This document shows, in pieces, positions 8,199-19,591 of a DNA stretch of 64,000 nucleotides. Below the pieces are notes generated by a model, which was given only the letters and a program-made list of their open reading frames with translations, was not told where the DNA came from and did not search any database. Source of the stretch: Bacillus inaquosorum KCTC 13429. GTDB lineage: Bacteria > Bacillota > Bacilli > Bacillales > Bacillaceae. The first letter of the stretch is position 1. Every line of letters starts with the position of its first letter. The position numbers and the translations under genes were made by a program. Location of the stretch: contig NZ_AMXN01000003.1 in NCBI RefSeq assembly GCF_000332645.1, positions 434,001 to 498,000 on the forward strand. Reading direction: 5' to 3'.

Positions 8199-9299
8199 TT
8201 AATACCTCGAGTATCGGCTCACGTTCAGCAGCACACCGACGGCCATCAGCATCAGGGTCAATGAAGAACCTCCGTAGCTCAGAAACGGGAGCGTGATGCC
8301 TGTTACCGGAATAAGGCCCGTTACTACGCCGATATTAATCATGACTTGAATGGCAATCATTGAAATAATGCCGACTGCGACAAAGCTTCCGTACAGATCA
8401 GGTGCACCGAGTGCAATTCTGATTCCTCTCCACAACAGGACGCTGAAGAGGAGCAAAATAAGTGTTCCCCCGATAAACCCAAGTTCCTCTGACAAGATGG
8501 CAAAAATAAAGTCTGTTTGCGGCTCAGGCAGATAAAAGAACTTCTGTCTGCTTTGTCCAAGTCCCATTCCGAACAATCCGCCGGGCCCCACTGCATAAAG
8601 CGATTGAATGATTTGAAAACCGCTGCCGAGCGGATCTTCCCACGGATTTAAATATGAAGTAATCCGCTTAATCCGATATGGAGCCGATAGTACGAGCCCA
8701 ACAAATCCGCTGAGGCCGATCAGTCCGAGAAAGACGAAATGGGCGATTCGCGCGCCAGCTACAAAAATCATGACAATACAAGTTCCAACCATTACTGTCC
8801 CCGTTCCGAGGTCAGGCTGGCACATAATAATCAAAAATGCTGAAAATACAATGCCAAGTGCCGGGATGAATCCCCGTCTGAACGATGTTATGTTTTTTTG
8901 TTTTTCAGAGAGAAATTTAGCAAGGAATGCAATCATCGCAAGCTTCATAAACTCTGAAGGCTGTATGCTGAATGCCCCGACTCCGATCCAGCTTCTTGAG
9001 CCGTTCCGCACCATGCCGACGCCCGGTATCAAAACAAGAATCAAAAGAAAAAAACAGATAACCATCAGCAATTTGGACCATGTCCGCCATGTCCAATAAT
9101 CAACATTCATGATAAAAAACATGGCTATGACGCCTATTCCCGCAAACAGCAGCTGCCGTTTCGCGAAAAAGAATGAGTCATCAAATTTATAATCCGCCCA
9201 TACCGCACTCGCACTGTACACCATAATTAATCCGATTGTTAATAATAATAACGTAATGATGACCAATAACAAATCAGGCGATGTTTTTTTAGTAGTCAA
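8199..9299 (-). CDS. spoVE: Sporulation SEDS glycosyltransferase SpoVE
   Basis: FtsW/RodA-family peptidoglycan polymerase that works with SpoVD to make the spore cortex. It has 366 residues, about ten transmembrane helices, and SEDS signatures including WIGVGAFSIQPSEFMK and the C-terminal PFLSYGGSS. The start is probably TTG at 9299 (MTTKKTSP), with GGGGTG upstream; a GTG four codons earlier overlaps that site. It lies between murD and murG and is expected to be SigE-controlled in the mother cell. Confidence 0.95.
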   Translation of the reverse strand: MTTKKTSPDLLLVIITLLLLTIGLIMVYSASAVWADYKFDDSFFFAKRQLLFAGIGVIAMFFIMNVDYWTWRTWSKLLMVICFFLLILVLIPGVGMVRNGSRSWIGVGAFSIQPSEFMKLAMIAFLAKFLSEKQKNITSFRRGFIPALGIVFSAFLIIMCQPDLGTGTVMVGTCIVMIFVAGARIAHFVFLGLIGLSGFVGLVLSAPYRIKRITSYLNPWEDPLGSGFQIIQSLYAVGPGGLFGMGLGQSRQKFFYLPEPQTDFIFAILSEELGFIGGTLILLLFSVLLWRGIRIALGAPDLYGSFVAVGIISMIAIQVMINIGVVTGLIPVTGITLPFLSYGGSSLTLMLMAVGVLLNVSRYSRY

Positions 9300-9359
9300 A
9301 GCAATCGACACCCCAAGCTTAAAGTCATTAGGGCTGCCGATTTACTTCAAGACAAGCCC

Positions 9360-10715
9360 TTACTTAAGCATATGCACGGCATCTATAAACATGTCACCGC
9401 GTTCTTCAAATGTTTTGAATTGATCCCAGCTCGCACACGCAGGTGACAGCAAGATGACATCTCCTTCATTTGAGAGCGCAAACGCCGCAGATACTGCTTG
9501 TTCAACATTATCGACACGTTTGACATGTTGTATTCCCATCTCATTACCAAGCTTCTCGAGTTTCGGAGCAGTCTGACCAAATGTAAGCACTGCTTTGACA
9601 TGCTTCATATACGGTTTTAAGTCGTCAAAACCATTTCCGCGATCCAGTCCGCCCGCAAGCAGAATGACCGGTTTGTCAAAAGCTGAAAGCGCCTTGCTTG
9701 TCGCCAAAATATTTGTCGCTTTACTGTCATTATAAAATTTGCGGTTTTTCACTGTTGTGACATATTGGAGACGGTGCTTCACGCCAGTAAAGCTTGTCAG
9801 CACCTTTTTGACTGCTTCGTTGGACGCTCCTGCCGTTTTTACAACTGAAATGGCAGCTAAAATGTTCTCCAGATTATGAGCGCCGGGCAGCACAACCTCT
9901 TCCAGAGGAAGAATGACTTCGCCGTTGAACAAAATCATACCGTCTTTTACATAAGCACCCTGTTCAAGCGTTTTGCTGACTGAAAATGGAACGGTACCAG
10001 CTTTTCCGGCTTCAGCCAGACGCATGACGGTTTCATCATCCTGGTTGACAATAGCTTTATCTAAAGCAGTCTGATGAAGATACACTTTCTGTTTCGCTTT
10101 TTCATAGTTTTCTCGCGTATGGTGATAATCCAAATGAGCGTCAAATATGTTTAAAATCAAGCTGATTTCCGGTCTGAAAGCGTGTGTTCCCATCAGCTGA
10201 AACGAAGACAATTCAGTAACGATCCACTCATCCCCATCAGCATGATAGGCAACCTCACTTGCGACTGTGCCGATATTTCCGGCAATCAGAGCTTTTTGCG
10301 AGTCAGCTTTGAGCATTTCATAAATCAGCGTTGTCGTGGTCGTTTTTCCGTTCGATCCGGTAATCCCGATAAACTTGGCGTTTGTCAGGTAATAAGCGAG
10401 CTCAATTTCCGTCCAAACCGGGATGCCTCTTTTTTCCGCTTCCTGAACCATAATATTTTCGTATGGAATTCCCGGGTTTTTGATCAGGACCGTGATTTGA
10501 TGCTGATCAAACAGAGAAACTGGATGCTCTCCGCAAACAACCTCGAGTCCTTTTTTAGAAAGCTTTTGCGCTGGTTCGTTTTCTTCAAAAGGCTTTTGGT
10601 CGTTGACTGCAACATAAATGCCTTTTTCGTGAAGAATGGATGCCGCCGCATACCCGCTTTTCGCGAGCCCAAGGATTAAAAAATGCTGATTCTGTAAAAA
10701 TTGATCGTTTTCCAC
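9360..10715 (-). CDS. murD: MurD, UDP-MurNAc-L-Ala:D-Glu ligase
   Basis: Cytoplasmic ATP-dependent ligase that adds D-glutamate to the peptidoglycan stem. It has 451 residues: an N-terminal UDP-binding domain, a central ATPase with [12 protein letters not shown] (about residues 116-127) and a C-terminal domain containing DSKATN and [10 protein letters not shown]. The GTG start at 10715 abuts the mraY stop with no gap, so translation is coupled. Confidence 0.97.
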   Translation of the reverse strand: MENDQFLQNQHFLILGLAKSGYAAASILHEKGIYVAVNDQKPFEENEPAQKLSKKGLEVVCGEHPVSLFDQHQITVLIKNPGIPYENIMVQEAEKRGIPVWTEIELAYYLTNAKFIGITGSNGKTTTTTLIYEMLKADSQKALIAGNIGTVASEVAYHADGDEWIVTELSSFQLMGTHAFRPEISLILNIFDAHLDYHHTRENYEKAKQKVYLHQTALDKAIVNQDDETVMRLAEAGKAGTVPFSVSKTLEQGAYVKDGMILFNGEVILPLEEVVLPGAHNLENILAAISVVKTAGASNEAVKKVLTSFTGVKHRLQYVTTVKNRKFYNDSKATNILATSKALSAFDKPVILLAGGLDRGNGFDDLKPYMKHVKAVLTFGQTAPKLEKLGNEMGIQHVKRVDNVEQAVSAAFALSNEGDVILLSPACASWDQFKTFEERGDMFIDAVHMLK

Positions 10716-11690
10716 TTATAACCACACCTCGATGTAAATTCCTAAAACGGCAAGCAAAAGTCCCGCAGCCCAAAACGTCACGACTACTCTCCATTCAGAC
10801 CAGCCGACAAGCTCATAATGGTGATGAAGCGGACTCATTTTAAAAATACGTTTACCTGTCGTTTTAAAGCTGATAACCTGCAGGATAACGGATAATGTCT
10901 CGATAACAAATACACCGCCGATGATAACCAGCAGGATCTCTAATTTCGTTAAAATGGCAATGGTAACGATGGCTCCTCCCAATGCCAGTGATCCGGTATC
11001 TCCCATAAAGACTTTGGCCGGATGAGCATTAAATACGAGGAAACCCAGCACCGCACCCACAACGGCAACTGAGAAAATCGCTACGTCATATTGAGACTGA
11101 TTCCATGCCAGGATGGCAAAAGCGCCAAAAGCAATCGCCGCAGTACCGGATAATAAGCCGTCAAGACCGTCAGTCAGGTTAACCGCATTTGATCCGCCGA
11201 CAAGCATAAAGAGCACCAGGATAAAGTAAGCCCAGCCAAGATCAAATGATAAGTCAGTTCCAGGCACGCGAATATCTGTCGCGAAATTGTAGTAATGGTA
11301 CACGGCATAAAATACAACCGCAATGATAATTTGTCCGATCAGCTTTTGCTTTGACGTCAATCCCAGATTGCGCTTCATGACGACCTTGATGTAATCATCT
11401 AAAAAGCCAAGCAAACCGTAGCCGAGCGTAACAAACAGAAGCAGCACCATTTCCGGGCTTATTTCTGAAAATTTCTGTGTCATAACAATTGTTGTCACAA
11501 TGATAGAAAGTATGATCATGACCCCGCCCATTGTCGGCGTCCCTGATTTTTTCTGATGTGATTTCGGTCCTTCTTCTCTAATACTCTGGCCGAATTTTAA
11601 TCTTCTTAAAAACGGAATAAGAATCGGAGAGAGCAGAACACTAATTAAAAACCCCATTAAAATTGTAAACAGAATGACTTGCTCAAGCAT
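10716..11690 (-). CDS. mraY: MraY, phospho-MurNAc-pentapeptide transferase
   Basis: Polytopic membrane enzyme that transfers phospho-MurNAc-pentapeptide to undecaprenyl phosphate, making lipid I. It has 324 residues and about ten transmembrane helices. Key motifs are the aspartate pair in [20 protein letters not shown], the magnesium-binding FMGDTGSL and the HHH motif in MSPLHHHYE. It lies between murE (110-base gap) and murD (no gap). Confidence 0.97.
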   Translation of the reverse strand: MLEQVILFTILMGFLISVLLSPILIPFLRRLKFGQSIREEGPKSHQKKSGTPTMGGVMIILSIIVTTIVMTQKFSEISPEMVLLLFVTLGYGLLGFLDDYIKVVMKRNLGLTSKQKLIGQIIIAVVFYAVYHYYNFATDIRVPGTDLSFDLGWAYFILVLFMLVGGSNAVNLTDGLDGLLSGTAAIAFGAFAILAWNQSQYDVAIFSVAVVGAVLGFLVFNAHPAKVFMGDTGSLALGGAIVTIAILTKLEILLVIIGGVFVIETLSVILQVISFKTTGKRIFKMSPLHHHYELVGWSEWRVVVTFWAAGLLLAVLGIYIEVWL

Positions 11691-11800
11691 TGTCCTTTTC
11701 TCCTCCTGTTTCTTTCAAACGACATACGTAGTTATCATATTCATGATTTTTTCTCATATGAAAATTCTTTTCAAGCTCCATATTCAATAACATCTCTTTC

Positions 11801-13285
11801 CTATGAATTCGTCTTATTCTTATTGAGTTCGACAATGGCTCTCGCCGCCACTTCAGCATCGTCAAAATCGAAGGTTTCGCTTCCGATCTGCTGATAGGTT
11901 TCATGCCCTTTTCCGGCAATGAGAACTACATCTCCTTTTTTGGCATTGGCAATCGCGAAAAAGATTGCCTGCTCGCGGTTTGCAATGCTGTGGTAGTATT
12001 CGTTCTCTACTCCGGCTTCCATATCTCTTAAAATCGCGCGAGGATCTTCGCTTCGCGGGTTATCTGAAGTGAAAATCGGCTCATCAGCCAGCTCTACAGC
12101 GATTTTAGCCATTTTTGGGCGTTTCGTCTTATCTCTGTCTCCCCCGCAGCCAACAACGACAAAGAGCTTTCCTACTGTCATGTCTCTGCATGTCTTCAGC
12201 ACATTTTCAAGGCTGTCAGGTGTGTGCGCGTAATCTACAATAACCGGAAACTCCTGCTGCTGATTGACCAATTCAAAGCGGCCTCTTACGCCATGCAATT
12301 CTTCAACAGCTTCAGTGATGGTTTCAAACGGTATGCCTGCTGCAATACATGTTGCAACAGCTGCCAGCACATTATACACGTTAAATTGTCCGACGAGCGA
12401 CATCGTGATATGTTTAGTGCCTTTGTTTGTCACAAGATCAAAGCTTGTGCCCTGTGCAGTGATCGTGATGTTCTTCGCCATCACATCAGCGTTGTTTTTA
12501 ATTCCGTATGTAGAAATATGCGCTGCGGTCACCTTTTCAAAATAAGCGCTCGCCTCATCATCAGCGTTCAGTACGGCATGCTTTGGATGTTCATGGTTGA
12601 AAGCCCCGCCAAGCTGAGAAAAGAGCAGGCTTTTTGCCTGTCTGTACTCATCCATCGTTTTATGATAGTCCAGATGGTCCTGCGTTAAATTCGTAAACAC
12701 GGCAATATCATAATCACAGCCATGAACACGTCCTAAAGACAAAGCATGAGAAGAAACCTCCATGATAGCAGTGTCAACTTGCTTGTCATTCATTTTCTTA
12801 AACGTTTTCTGCAGCGTGACGCTTTCCGGAGTCGTGTTTTTAACTGGAAGTGTTTCATCGCCGATTTTCATGTACATTGTGCCGATCAAGCCTGTGCTTT
12901 TTCCTGCTTTTTTTAGAATTTCATCGACCATGTGGGTCGTTGATGTTTTGCCGTTTGTGCCTGTTATCCCGATCAGCTGAAGCTTCTTTGTCGGCTGTCC
13001 GTAAAACGCATCAGACAAAACGCTGAGCGCACGCAGTGACTGCCGGACAATAATGACGGGCACATCCACATCGAGCTCTCTTTCAGCCACAATAGCCGCT
13101 GCGCCGTTCTCCACTGCTTTTTGCGCAAAATCATGGCCATCTACCGTATACCCTTTTACACATACAAAAAGACTCCCTTTCTTTACTTCCCTGGAGTCCA
13201 TCTCAATTGAAGTTATTTCAGGGTCTTGTGAGTCGTTTACAGAAGGTTCGGTTGTTAAGTATGTAAGCAGCTTTGTCAGTTTCAT
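11801..13285 (-). CDS. murE: MurE, meso-diaminopimelate-adding ligase
   Basis: ATP-dependent ligase that adds the third stem-peptide residue. It has 494 residues with [14 protein letters not shown] as the ATP loop (about 111-124). The specificity motif DNPRSEDPR (DNPR) indicates meso-diaminopimelate, as expected for Bacillus. The ATG at 13285 is preceded by GAGAGG. A 175-base gap behind spoVD suggests a separate promoter, though none was convincing. Confidence 0.97.
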   Translation of the reverse strand: MKLTKLLTYLTTEPSVNDSQDPEITSIEMDSREVKKGSLFVCVKGYTVDGHDFAQKAVENGAAAIVAERELDVDVPVIIVRQSLRALSVLSDAFYGQPTKKLQLIGITGTNGKTSTTHMVDEILKKAGKSTGLIGTMYMKIGDETLPVKNTTPESVTLQKTFKKMNDKQVDTAIMEVSSHALSLGRVHGCDYDIAVFTNLTQDHLDYHKTMDEYRQAKSLLFSQLGGAFNHEHPKHAVLNADDEASAYFEKVTAAHISTYGIKNNADVMAKNITITAQGTSFDLVTNKGTKHITMSLVGQFNVYNVLAAVATCIAAGIPFETITEAVEELHGVRGRFELVNQQQEFPVIVDYAHTPDSLENVLKTCRDMTVGKLFVVVGCGGDRDKTKRPKMAKIAVELADEPIFTSDNPRSEDPRAILRDMEAGVENEYYHSIANREQAIFFAIANAKKGDVVLIAGKGHETYQQIGSETFDFDDAEVAARAIVELNKNKTNS

Positions 13286-13439
13286 CGTATCAAACCTCTC
13301 AACATTCTAATTCGTTCTTTTTATCATTTGAAGTCACGTCAAATGATGTGATAATGATTTTAAGCATACAGTTCATATTTTAGCGTAAATAAAAGGATAC
13401 ATCCAGCTAATCTTGAAGATATGAGCATTTTTTCTGCAA

Positions 13440-13473
13440 TAAAATAATAGGCAGCCCGAATTAATCGGCTGCC
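13440..13473 (-). terminator. Terminator overlapping the spoVD stop codon
   Basis: GGCAGCC / GGCTGCC (13450-13456 with 13467-13473), with the TAA stop of spoVD inside the loop. On the minus strand TATTATTTTATT follows. On the plus strand a TCTTTTT run follows, so it could act both ways. Confidence 0.65.
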
Positions 13474-15401
13474 TCTTTTTCATCTTCTTCAGTCAAATAA
13501 ACGCGTATCTTTGAGCCCTCTTTTACTTTCGTTCCGGCAGCTGGCGATTGTTTAACGATTTTGCTTCCTTTCCCGGAAGCATCCACATTGAGATTCACCA
13601 AAAGTGACTCAAGATCTGAGACAGACATCCCTACAACATTCGGAACTTCTATTGTTTTTGTGTCGTTCCATTGGTACTTTTTCTCGATTTGATTTTTCCG
13701 AGGCTTCACACCAATCTCCGGCAGACTGTCTCTCATAATATTCCCGACAATAGGCGCTGCAACCGTTCCGCCAAACTGAATCGTGCCTTTCGGGTTATCC
13801 ACCGCGACATAGACGACAAGACTCGGATCGTCAGCCGGCGCGAAACCGATAAATGATACAATATGGTTGTTTTCGAGGTATTTTCCATCCTTTACCTTTT
13901 GTGCGGTTCCCGTTTTTCCGCCGACACGATATCCTTCAACAAATGCGTTACGGCCGGTACCTTCTGCGACGACGCTTTCTAAAGCATAGCGGATTTGTTT
14001 GGATGTCTCCTCAGAAATGACTTGTTTCTTTGCGATTGGTGATTGTTTTTTAACCGTTTTTTTCGTTACAGGGTCGATCCATTCCTTTGCAATATAAGGT
14101 GTGTAGAGCGTTCCTCCATTTACAGCGGCAGATACGGCTGCAACCTGCTGAATCGGCGTGACAGATACCCCCTGTCCGAAAGCCGTAGTCGCTTGCTCGA
14201 CCGGACCTACTCTATCAAGCGGGAATAAGATTCCTGTCCCCTCGCCCTGCAGATCAATTCCCGTTTTTTGGCCGAAACCAAAGTCTTTAATATATTTGAA
14301 AAGCTTATTCTTCCCTAAGCGCTCGCCTAATTCAACAAACCCCGGGTTGCAGGAGTTTTGTACAACCTCTAGATACGTCTGCAGCCCGTGTCCGCCTCTT
14401 TTCCAGCACCGCAGTCTCGCTCCGTCCACTTCCGCATGCCCTTTATCATAAAATTGATCACGTTTCAAATTTACTTTTTGTTCTTCAAGAGCTGCTGCAA
14501 GTGTAATAATTTTAAAGGTGGATCCCGGCTCATACGTGCTCCATACCGGCAGATTCCGATTGTAGACGGACGGATCGACTGATTGATAATCAGCCGGGTC
14601 AAAGTCAGGCCTGCTAGCCATCCCCAATATTTCTCCGTTTTTCGGATTCATCGCTACGGCAATCATACCGTCAGGGTGATATTTGGCCTCAGCGTTATCA
14701 AGCTCCCTTTCCATTATCGTCTGAACCTTCGAATCAACTGTCAGCTTCATATCAAGCCCGTCCTTAGGCGGTGTGTAGTCGTCTGCTTCATCAGGCATTT
14801 TCTTCCCTTTTGCATCTGTATAAAACTTAACAGAGCCCTTTTCCCCTTTCAGATCATCGTCGTAATAGGCTTCAAGTCCAAGGAGCCCTTGGTTGTCAAT
14901 GCCGGCAAATCCAAGCACATGAGATAAAAAGCTGCCGAAAGGGTAATGGCGGATACTGTCCTCCGCAACATACACTCCCTTTAAATCAAGCGCTTTGATT
15001 TCTTTCGCCTTCTCATTTGAAATCTTTCTCCCTTCAGGAGTTATCTTTTCGATTGACGCTTTTTTTGTCACATGCTTATATACTTTTTCTTCTGACATGT
15101 TTAAAACCGCCGCAAGCTGCTTGCTCGTTTTCATCGGATTTTGAACTTGGCGCGGGACGACGAATACGGTCGGCGCACTTTTGTTTGTTGCCAGCTTCAC
15201 GCCGTTCCGATCTAGGATCTCGCCTCTCTCCGGCTCAAACGGCAAGTTCCGGCTCCAGGAATCTTTCGCCAGCGAAGTCAGTTTCTCGCCCATCACAAAC
15301 TGAACATACCCCAGCCTTGTATCAATGATCAGAAACACGATCACGCCAAAAAGCAAAACAAATAATAAACGTTTTCTAACCGTTACATTCGAGACGCGCA
15401 A
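13461..15401 (-). CDS. spoVD: Sporulation transpeptidase SpoVD (class B PBP)
   Basis: Penicillin-binding protein that cross-links spore cortex with SpoVE. In 646 residues there is an N-terminal anchor (about 9-28), the non-penicillin-binding dimer domain starting at RGEILDRNG, and the transpeptidase with EPGSTFK (active serine 294), the SCN motif in QNSCNPGF, GGKTGTAQ, and one C-terminal PASTA domain. The start is TTG at 15401 (MRVSNVT) with AAGGAG 11 bases upstream; a GTG four codons earlier lacks spacing. A CATAAAAT at 15434-15441 could be a SigE -10 element. Confidence 0.95.
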   Translation of the reverse strand: MRVSNVTVRKRLLFVLLFGVIVFLIIDTRLGYVQFVMGEKLTSLAKDSWSRNLPFEPERGEILDRNGVKLATNKSAPTVFVVPRQVQNPMKTSKQLAAVLNMSEEKVYKHVTKKASIEKITPEGRKISNEKAKEIKALDLKGVYVAEDSIRHYPFGSFLSHVLGFAGIDNQGLLGLEAYYDDDLKGEKGSVKFYTDAKGKKMPDEADDYTPPKDGLDMKLTVDSKVQTIMERELDNAEAKYHPDGMIAVAMNPKNGEILGMASRPDFDPADYQSVDPSVYNRNLPVWSTYEPGSTFKIITLAAALEEQKVNLKRDQFYDKGHAEVDGARLRCWKRGGHGLQTYLEVVQNSCNPGFVELGERLGKNKLFKYIKDFGFGQKTGIDLQGEGTGILFPLDRVGPVEQATTAFGQGVSVTPIQQVAAVSAAVNGGTLYTPYIAKEWIDPVTKKTVKKQSPIAKKQVISEETSKQIRYALESVVAEGTGRNAFVEGYRVGGKTGTAQKVKDGKYLENNHIVSFIGFAPADDPSLVVYVAVDNPKGTIQFGGTVAAPIVGNIMRDSLPEIGVKPRKNQIEKKYQWNDTKTIEVPNVVGMSVSDLESLLVNLNVDASGKGSKIVKQSPAAGTKVKEGSKIRVYLTEEDEKEAAD

Positions 15402-15483
15402 GAGACCGTCCACTCCTTATTTAGGCTTGTTTCATTTTATGCCTGAAATTGGACGGGTAGAACGATGCTCCTTTGAAGGTATA

Positions 15484-15532
15484 AAAAAAGAAAGCCTGCA
15501 TAATGGGGAAAATCCCCAGCAGGCTTTCTTTT
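15484..15532 (-). terminator. Terminator after pbpB
   Basis: Long two-part hairpin: the outer stem AAGAAAGCCTGC / GCAGGCTTTCTT encloses an inner GGGGA/TCCCC stem and ends in a T-run on either strand. It lies directly behind the pbpB stop and separates vegetative pbpB from sporulation spoVD. Confidence 0.92.
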
Positions 15533-17683
15533 TTAATCTGGATTTTTAAACGTTACCTTGATGACGGTTTTGTCTTTTATTTCTTTGTCCTTCTTGACGC
15601 TTTGGCTGACAGCATAGCCTTGTCCGCTTACTTCAATATGAATACCCGCCAGCTCGCCGTATTGAAGAACCTCTCTTCTCGACCAGCCTGTCATATCAGG
15701 CATTTTGATTTTGCCGCCCGTTTTCAGGAAGACCTTCTGATTGGTCAGAACTTCCTCATCCGCTTTCGGATACTGTTCTTTTACAGCGATATCACTGCCG
15801 ATGACAATCGGTGTGAGATTCTCTTCTTTTGCTTTCTTTTGAGCAGCAGTTACCGTTTGATCTGTTAAATCAGGCATCGTCTGCGCTTTTGTTTTTTCCT
15901 TATCTGAGTCAGACTTTTCAGTTGGTTCTATGTTTAGGTAGTGCAGGCTGTTTTTCATTGTTGGGTTGAAGATTTCAGAAACTGGATTTGAACCCGTTTC
16001 ATCATTCTCTAATTGCGGCTGCTGTACTGCAACATAGATCAGCAACTCGGGATCATCTTTAGGCGCCATTCCCATTACAGAAAATACGTAATTATCGCGT
16101 CCAGATAAATAACCGTTTTGCCCGGCAATTTGTGCTGTCCCGGTTTTAACAGCTACATCAAAACCTTCAATTTTATAAGGCCGTCCAGTACCGATATCAG
16201 ATGTAACGACATCACCTAAAATATTACGAACCTCTTTAGCGGTGTCAGCAGAGATTGGCGTACCGGCTGACTGAGGTTTATTTTGATAAATGATTTTCTT
16301 CGTATCAGGATCAACAATATGGTCTATGACGTAGGGTTGCATCATTTTACCGTCATTTGCTATTGCAGTCGCAGCCTGCAGCTGTTGAATTGGTGTAACA
16401 GCAGAAGCTTGACCATATGCAGTCGATGCTTTATCAAATTCATATTTAAAGTTCATTTTACTTGATACTTCATTCGGCAAGTCAATACCTGTTTTTTGAT
16501 AGAAATTGAATTTATGCAGATATTCATCAAGACGGGTATAGCCCAGCTTTTCATTAGCCAATTTGGCAAAAGCCACATTAGAAGACCTTACTACACCGTC
16601 ATGGTATGTTGTTGCCCCCCAGCCTACTCCGTCATTATGGTCTTTTACTATTCCTCCGCCTACTTTATATGTTCCGGACTTGTACTTTTCATTGCCGTTA
16701 TACACATTCTCCTGTATGGCAGCAGCAAGTGTAAAAATCTTCATCGTTGACCCGGGCTCATACGCATATGAAATCAAATCATTATAGTAGTTTGTCACAT
16801 CACGCGTGTTCGGGTCAAAGCTTGGGCGCTGTCCCATCGCAAGGACTTTGCCCGTTTTCGGATCGACGACTGCGGCCATGATTTTTTTCGGATTATACTT
16901 TTTCGCCACTTTTGTCATGCTGTCTTCCAAAAAGGTTTGAATTTTTTGGTCAATGGTTAAATATACATTGTCACCATTTTTTGGCGCTGTAATTTTATTT
17001 TTGCTGTTCGGGAGCTCCCAGCCGGATTTGTCACTTTCATAAGTCACATATCCGTCCCGCTCCTTCAAATACTTATCCAGCACTTTTTCTAATCCCATCG
17101 CGCCGGAAATTTCATTTGTGTCTTGATCAACCTCGGCATAGCCGATTAAATTGGATGCAAAAACGCCGTTTGGATAGTAGCGTTTTGTATCCCGTAAAAA
17201 TGAAATGCCCGGGAGTTTCAGCTTTTCGATCTTTTGCTTTTGTGAATACGTAATATCCCGGCCCGCTGAGCCGAACTCTACTTGTTTTGCATCCTTATTT
17301 AAGATATCAAGGATATCAGCCTTGTCTATGTTTATTACTTTAGACAGCGCTTCCGCCGTTTTTTCTTTGTCTTGGACATGCTGAGGATGCTTGACATCAG
17401 TGGTCATTTTTTTATCGAGAATCGCAATCAGCTTATACGTAGCTGTGTCCTCTGCAATCACTTTTCCGGTTCGGTCTAATATCGAGCCGCGGCTTGCTTC
17501 GATGGTCCGTTTCTTTTCATGCTGCTCTGTTGCTTTTGTCGCAAGCACTTCACCGTTCGCTTTTCCGGTTATTTGAATATATGCCATTCTCCCGAGGATG
17601 ACAAAGAAAAAGAGAGCGAAACAAATACTTAGAATCGCTGCTCCTCTATTCATAAATTTATTCTTTTTTGGCATTTGAATCAT
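15533..17683 (-). CDS. pbpB: Septal transpeptidase PBP2B
   Basis: Essential class B penicillin-binding protein of the divisome, partner of FtsW. In 716 residues there is an N-terminal anchor (about 16-36), the dimer domain from RGSILDRTG, the transpeptidase with EPGSTMK (active serine 312, lysine 315) and SSN in VVRSSNVAF, then two C-terminal PASTA domains. Oddly, the third motif reads AVKTGTAQ: a valine stands where class B PBPs, including SpoVD next door, usually have glycine. The start overlaps the ftsL stop by 4 bases. Confidence 0.96.
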   Translation of the reverse strand: MIQMPKKNKFMNRGAAILSICFALFFFVILGRMAYIQITGKANGEVLATKATEQHEKKRTIEASRGSILDRTGKVIAEDTATYKLIAILDKKMTTDVKHPQHVQDKEKTAEALSKVINIDKADILDILNKDAKQVEFGSAGRDITYSQKQKIEKLKLPGISFLRDTKRYYPNGVFASNLIGYAEVDQDTNEISGAMGLEKVLDKYLKERDGYVTYESDKSGWELPNSKNKITAPKNGDNVYLTIDQKIQTFLEDSMTKVAKKYNPKKIMAAVVDPKTGKVLAMGQRPSFDPNTRDVTNYYNDLISYAYEPGSTMKIFTLAAAIQENVYNGNEKYKSGTYKVGGGIVKDHNDGVGWGATTYHDGVVRSSNVAFAKLANEKLGYTRLDEYLHKFNFYQKTGIDLPNEVSSKMNFKYEFDKASTAYGQASAVTPIQQLQAATAIANDGKMMQPYVIDHIVDPDTKKIIYQNKPQSAGTPISADTAKEVRNILGDVVTSDIGTGRPYKIEGFDVAVKTGTAQIAGQNGYLSGRDNYVFSVMGMAPKDDPELLIYVAVQQPQLENDETGSNPVSEIFNPTMKNSLHYLNIEPTEKSDSDKEKTKAQTMPDLTDQTVTAAQKKAKEENLTPIVIGSDIAVKEQYPKADEEVLTNQKVFLKTGGKIKMPDMTGWSRREVLQYGELAGIHIEVSGQGYAVSQSVKKDKEIKDKTVIKVTFKNPD

Positions 17684-18033
17684 TCCTGTATGTTTTTCAC
17701 TTTTTTATCTTTTAAATTCAAGCCGTTCTTTTTCGCAATGTCCATAATGCGCTGCGGTTTGCTTAAATCAGCAACGCTTTTTTCGAGGTCACCAATTTGC
17801 TTATTTTCGGATGAAATTTGCTCCTCAAGCTTTTGTACCTCAATATTGGTTTGATATGCCGCATACGCCTTCGATACGATCAAAAGCGATACGCTGAGCA
17901 CCACCGCAGCAAAGAGGACAAGAAGCACTTTTTCTCCGAGAGTAATGGAAGCCCTTTTCTTGACAATCACTTTTTTCTCAGGACTGATCGCATGCCGCTG
18001 CTGTTTCTCTGGTTGGTAAGCTAAATTGCTCAT
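17680..18033 (-). CDS. ftsL: Divisome protein FtsL
   Basis: Small bitopic protein that joins DivIC and DivIB and activates PBP2B-FtsW. Of 117 residues, the first 35 are basic and cytoplasmic, 36-57 span the membrane, and 60-105 form a leucine-zipper-like coiled coil. The ATG at 18033 has GGAGG upstream; the stop overlaps pbpB. In B. subtilis it is an unstable protein cleaved by RasP, and its cytoplasmic tail matters for turnover. Confidence 0.95.
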   Translation of the reverse strand: MSNLAYQPEKQQRHAISPEKKVIVKKRASITLGEKVLLVLFAAVVLSVSLLIVSKAYAAYQTNIEVQKLEEQISSENKQIGDLEKSVADLSKPQRIMDIAKKNGLNLKDKKVKNIQE

Positions 18034-18072
18034 AGGCTGATGACCTCCTTTTAATTTTGCGTTCGTGTTTCG

Positions 18073-19008
18073 TTATTTTCTTTTTTCGGCAATCCGAAGC
18101 TTCGCAGAACGAGCCCGGTTGTTTTCTTCAAGCTCTTCATGAGATGCCGTAATCGGTTTTCGTGTGATGAGCTTCAGCTCCGGTTCAAACTCTTCCGGTA
18201 TGACAGGAAGACCCGGTGGAAGTTCCGGAAGCGACGACTTTTCTTTAAAAGTGCTTTTGCAAATTCTGTCTTCAAGCGAGTGGAAGGTAATGACTGATAC
18301 CCTTCCCCCTGGCTTAAGAACCTCAATTGCCTGCTCCAAAGCCTCTTCAAAAACCTTAAGTTCATCGTTCACGGCAATTCTGATTGCCTGAAACACGCGT
18401 TTAGCGGGATGTCCCCCGCTCCTTCTCGCTGGAGCGGGAATCGCGTCTTTTATTAGATCGACCAGTTGGCCCGTAGTTTGAATAGGAGATTTGATTCTTG
18501 CCTCCTCAATTTTTCTGGCGATCTGTTTGCTGAACTTCTCTTCGCCGTATTTAAAGAAAATACGTACGAGATCCTCATAGCGCCACTCATTTACGACTTC
18601 TTTCGCCGTAAGCGTGGCCGACTGGTCCATCCTCATGTCCAACGGAGCGTCATGATGGTAACTGAATCCGCGTTCCGGTGTATCCAACTGCGGGGAGGAC
18701 ACCCCTAAATCAAATAAAATACCGTCTACTTCTGTAATGCCTTGTTCATTCAAACATTCTTTTAAATACCTGAAATTGCTTTTAATCAGAATGAGCTGCC
18801 CTTTATAATCGGACAACGCTTCTTTCGCATGCTGTAATGCCGTATCATCTTGGTCAAAAGCGATTAAACGCCCCTTCTCGGATAACTGCTGCAATAAGTA
18901 TGTACTGTGCCCAGCTCCGCCGAGTGTGCAGTCTACATATGTACCGTCCGGTTTAATATTAAGCCCGTCTACGGTTTCATGAAGAAGTACTGTCTTGTGT
19001 TGAAACAT
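18073..19008 (-). CDS. rsmH: 16S rRNA m4C1402 methyltransferase RsmH (MraW)
   Basis: SAM-dependent enzyme that methylates N4 of C1402 in the 16S rRNA decoding centre. It has 311 residues starting [11 protein letters not shown], with the SAM motif [11 protein letters not shown] near residue 26, [12 protein letters not shown], and the C-terminal [10 protein letters not shown]. The ATG at 19008 is the family start; in-frame codons up to 19068 have no ribosome site and would run into mraZ. Second gene of the mraZ operon. Confidence 0.96.
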   Translation of the reverse strand: MFQHKTVLLHETVDGLNIKPDGTYVDCTLGGAGHSTYLLQQLSEKGRLIAFDQDDTALQHAKEALSDYKGQLILIKSNFRYLKECLNEQGITEVDGILFDLGVSSPQLDTPERGFSYHHDAPLDMRMDQSATLTAKEVVNEWRYEDLVRIFFKYGEEKFSKQIARKIEEARIKSPIQTTGQLVDLIKDAIPAPARRSGGHPAKRVFQAIRIAVNDELKVFEEALEQAIEVLKPGGRVSVITFHSLEDRICKSTFKEKSSLPELPPGLPVIPEEFEPELKLITRKPITASHEELEENNRARSAKLRIAEKRK

Positions 19009-19077
19009 ATTGTGTTGGTCCCACCTTTTATCAGGATGAATTGAAATTGTTTTTAGAGTGTTATACACGAAGAATCA

Positions 19078-19509
19078 TTATATATCAAACCCAATCATGT
19101 TTTCAGCAATTTCAGCAAATGAATCTTCTTGCTCTTCTGTGTATTGTTCCCAAATTACTTTACTCCACAATTCAATTCGATTAGAAACCCCGATAACAAC
19201 ACATTCTTTTTCCAGTTTGGCGTAATTCAATAGAGATGATGCAATATTTACCCTGCCTTGCTTGTCCAGTTCGCATTCGGTTGCCCCTGAAAAGAAGAAA
19301 CGGGTAAACGCGCGGGCATCTTTCTTAGTGAGAGGAAGAGCTTTTAGTTTTTCTTCAATTTGTTTCCATTCGTGCATAGGGTAGCCGAAGAGACATTGGT
19401 CAAGCCCTCTAGTTAGCACAAACTGCTCACCGAGGCCTTCTCTGAATTTAGCGGGTACGATCATGCGGCCCTTCGCATCGATGGTATGCTGATATTCACC
19501 CATAAACAT
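19078..19509 (-). CDS. mraZ: Transcriptional repressor MraZ
   Basis: AbrB-like double-swapped-hairpin DNA-binding protein, a ring-shaped oligomer that represses its own division/wall operon. It has 143 residues and two repeats: [20 protein letters not shown] near the start and [16 protein letters not shown] near residue 85. The start at 19509 gives the conserved MFMGEY; a GTG five codons earlier (19524) is better spaced from AAGGAG, so a longer form is possible. Its probable operator lies just upstream. Confidence 0.95.
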   Translation of the reverse strand: MFMGEYQHTIDAKGRMIVPAKFREGLGEQFVLTRGLDQCLFGYPMHEWKQIEEKLKALPLTKKDARAFTRFFFSGATECELDKQGRVNIASSLLNYAKLEKECVVIGVSNRIELWSKVIWEQYTEEQEDSFAEIAENMIGFDI

Positions 19510-19539
19510 GATCTCTTGCCCCACTTTCTCTCCTTAACT

Positions 19540-19565
19540 CACCACTATCCACCACTTCTCTCCAC
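19540..19565 (-). promoter_or_regulatory. MraZ operator: three direct repeats at 10-bp spacing
   Basis: On the minus strand GTGGAG (19560-19565), GTGGTG (19550-19555) and GTGGTG (19540-19545) lie exactly one helical turn apart, and a weaker AGTGGG follows at 19520-19525. A TAAAAT at 19572-19577 is a possible -10, so the repeats would cover the transcription start. MraZ proteins are known to bind short G-rich direct repeats with this spacing. Confidence 0.75.
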
Positions 19566-19591
19566 AACTTCATTTTACACTGTTTACCCAT

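Noticed and set aside
10182-10679. 165-codon plus-strand frame inside murD
   Set aside because: Antisense to a clear MurD coding sequence, no ribosome site, composition like a reversed gene; a shadow frame.
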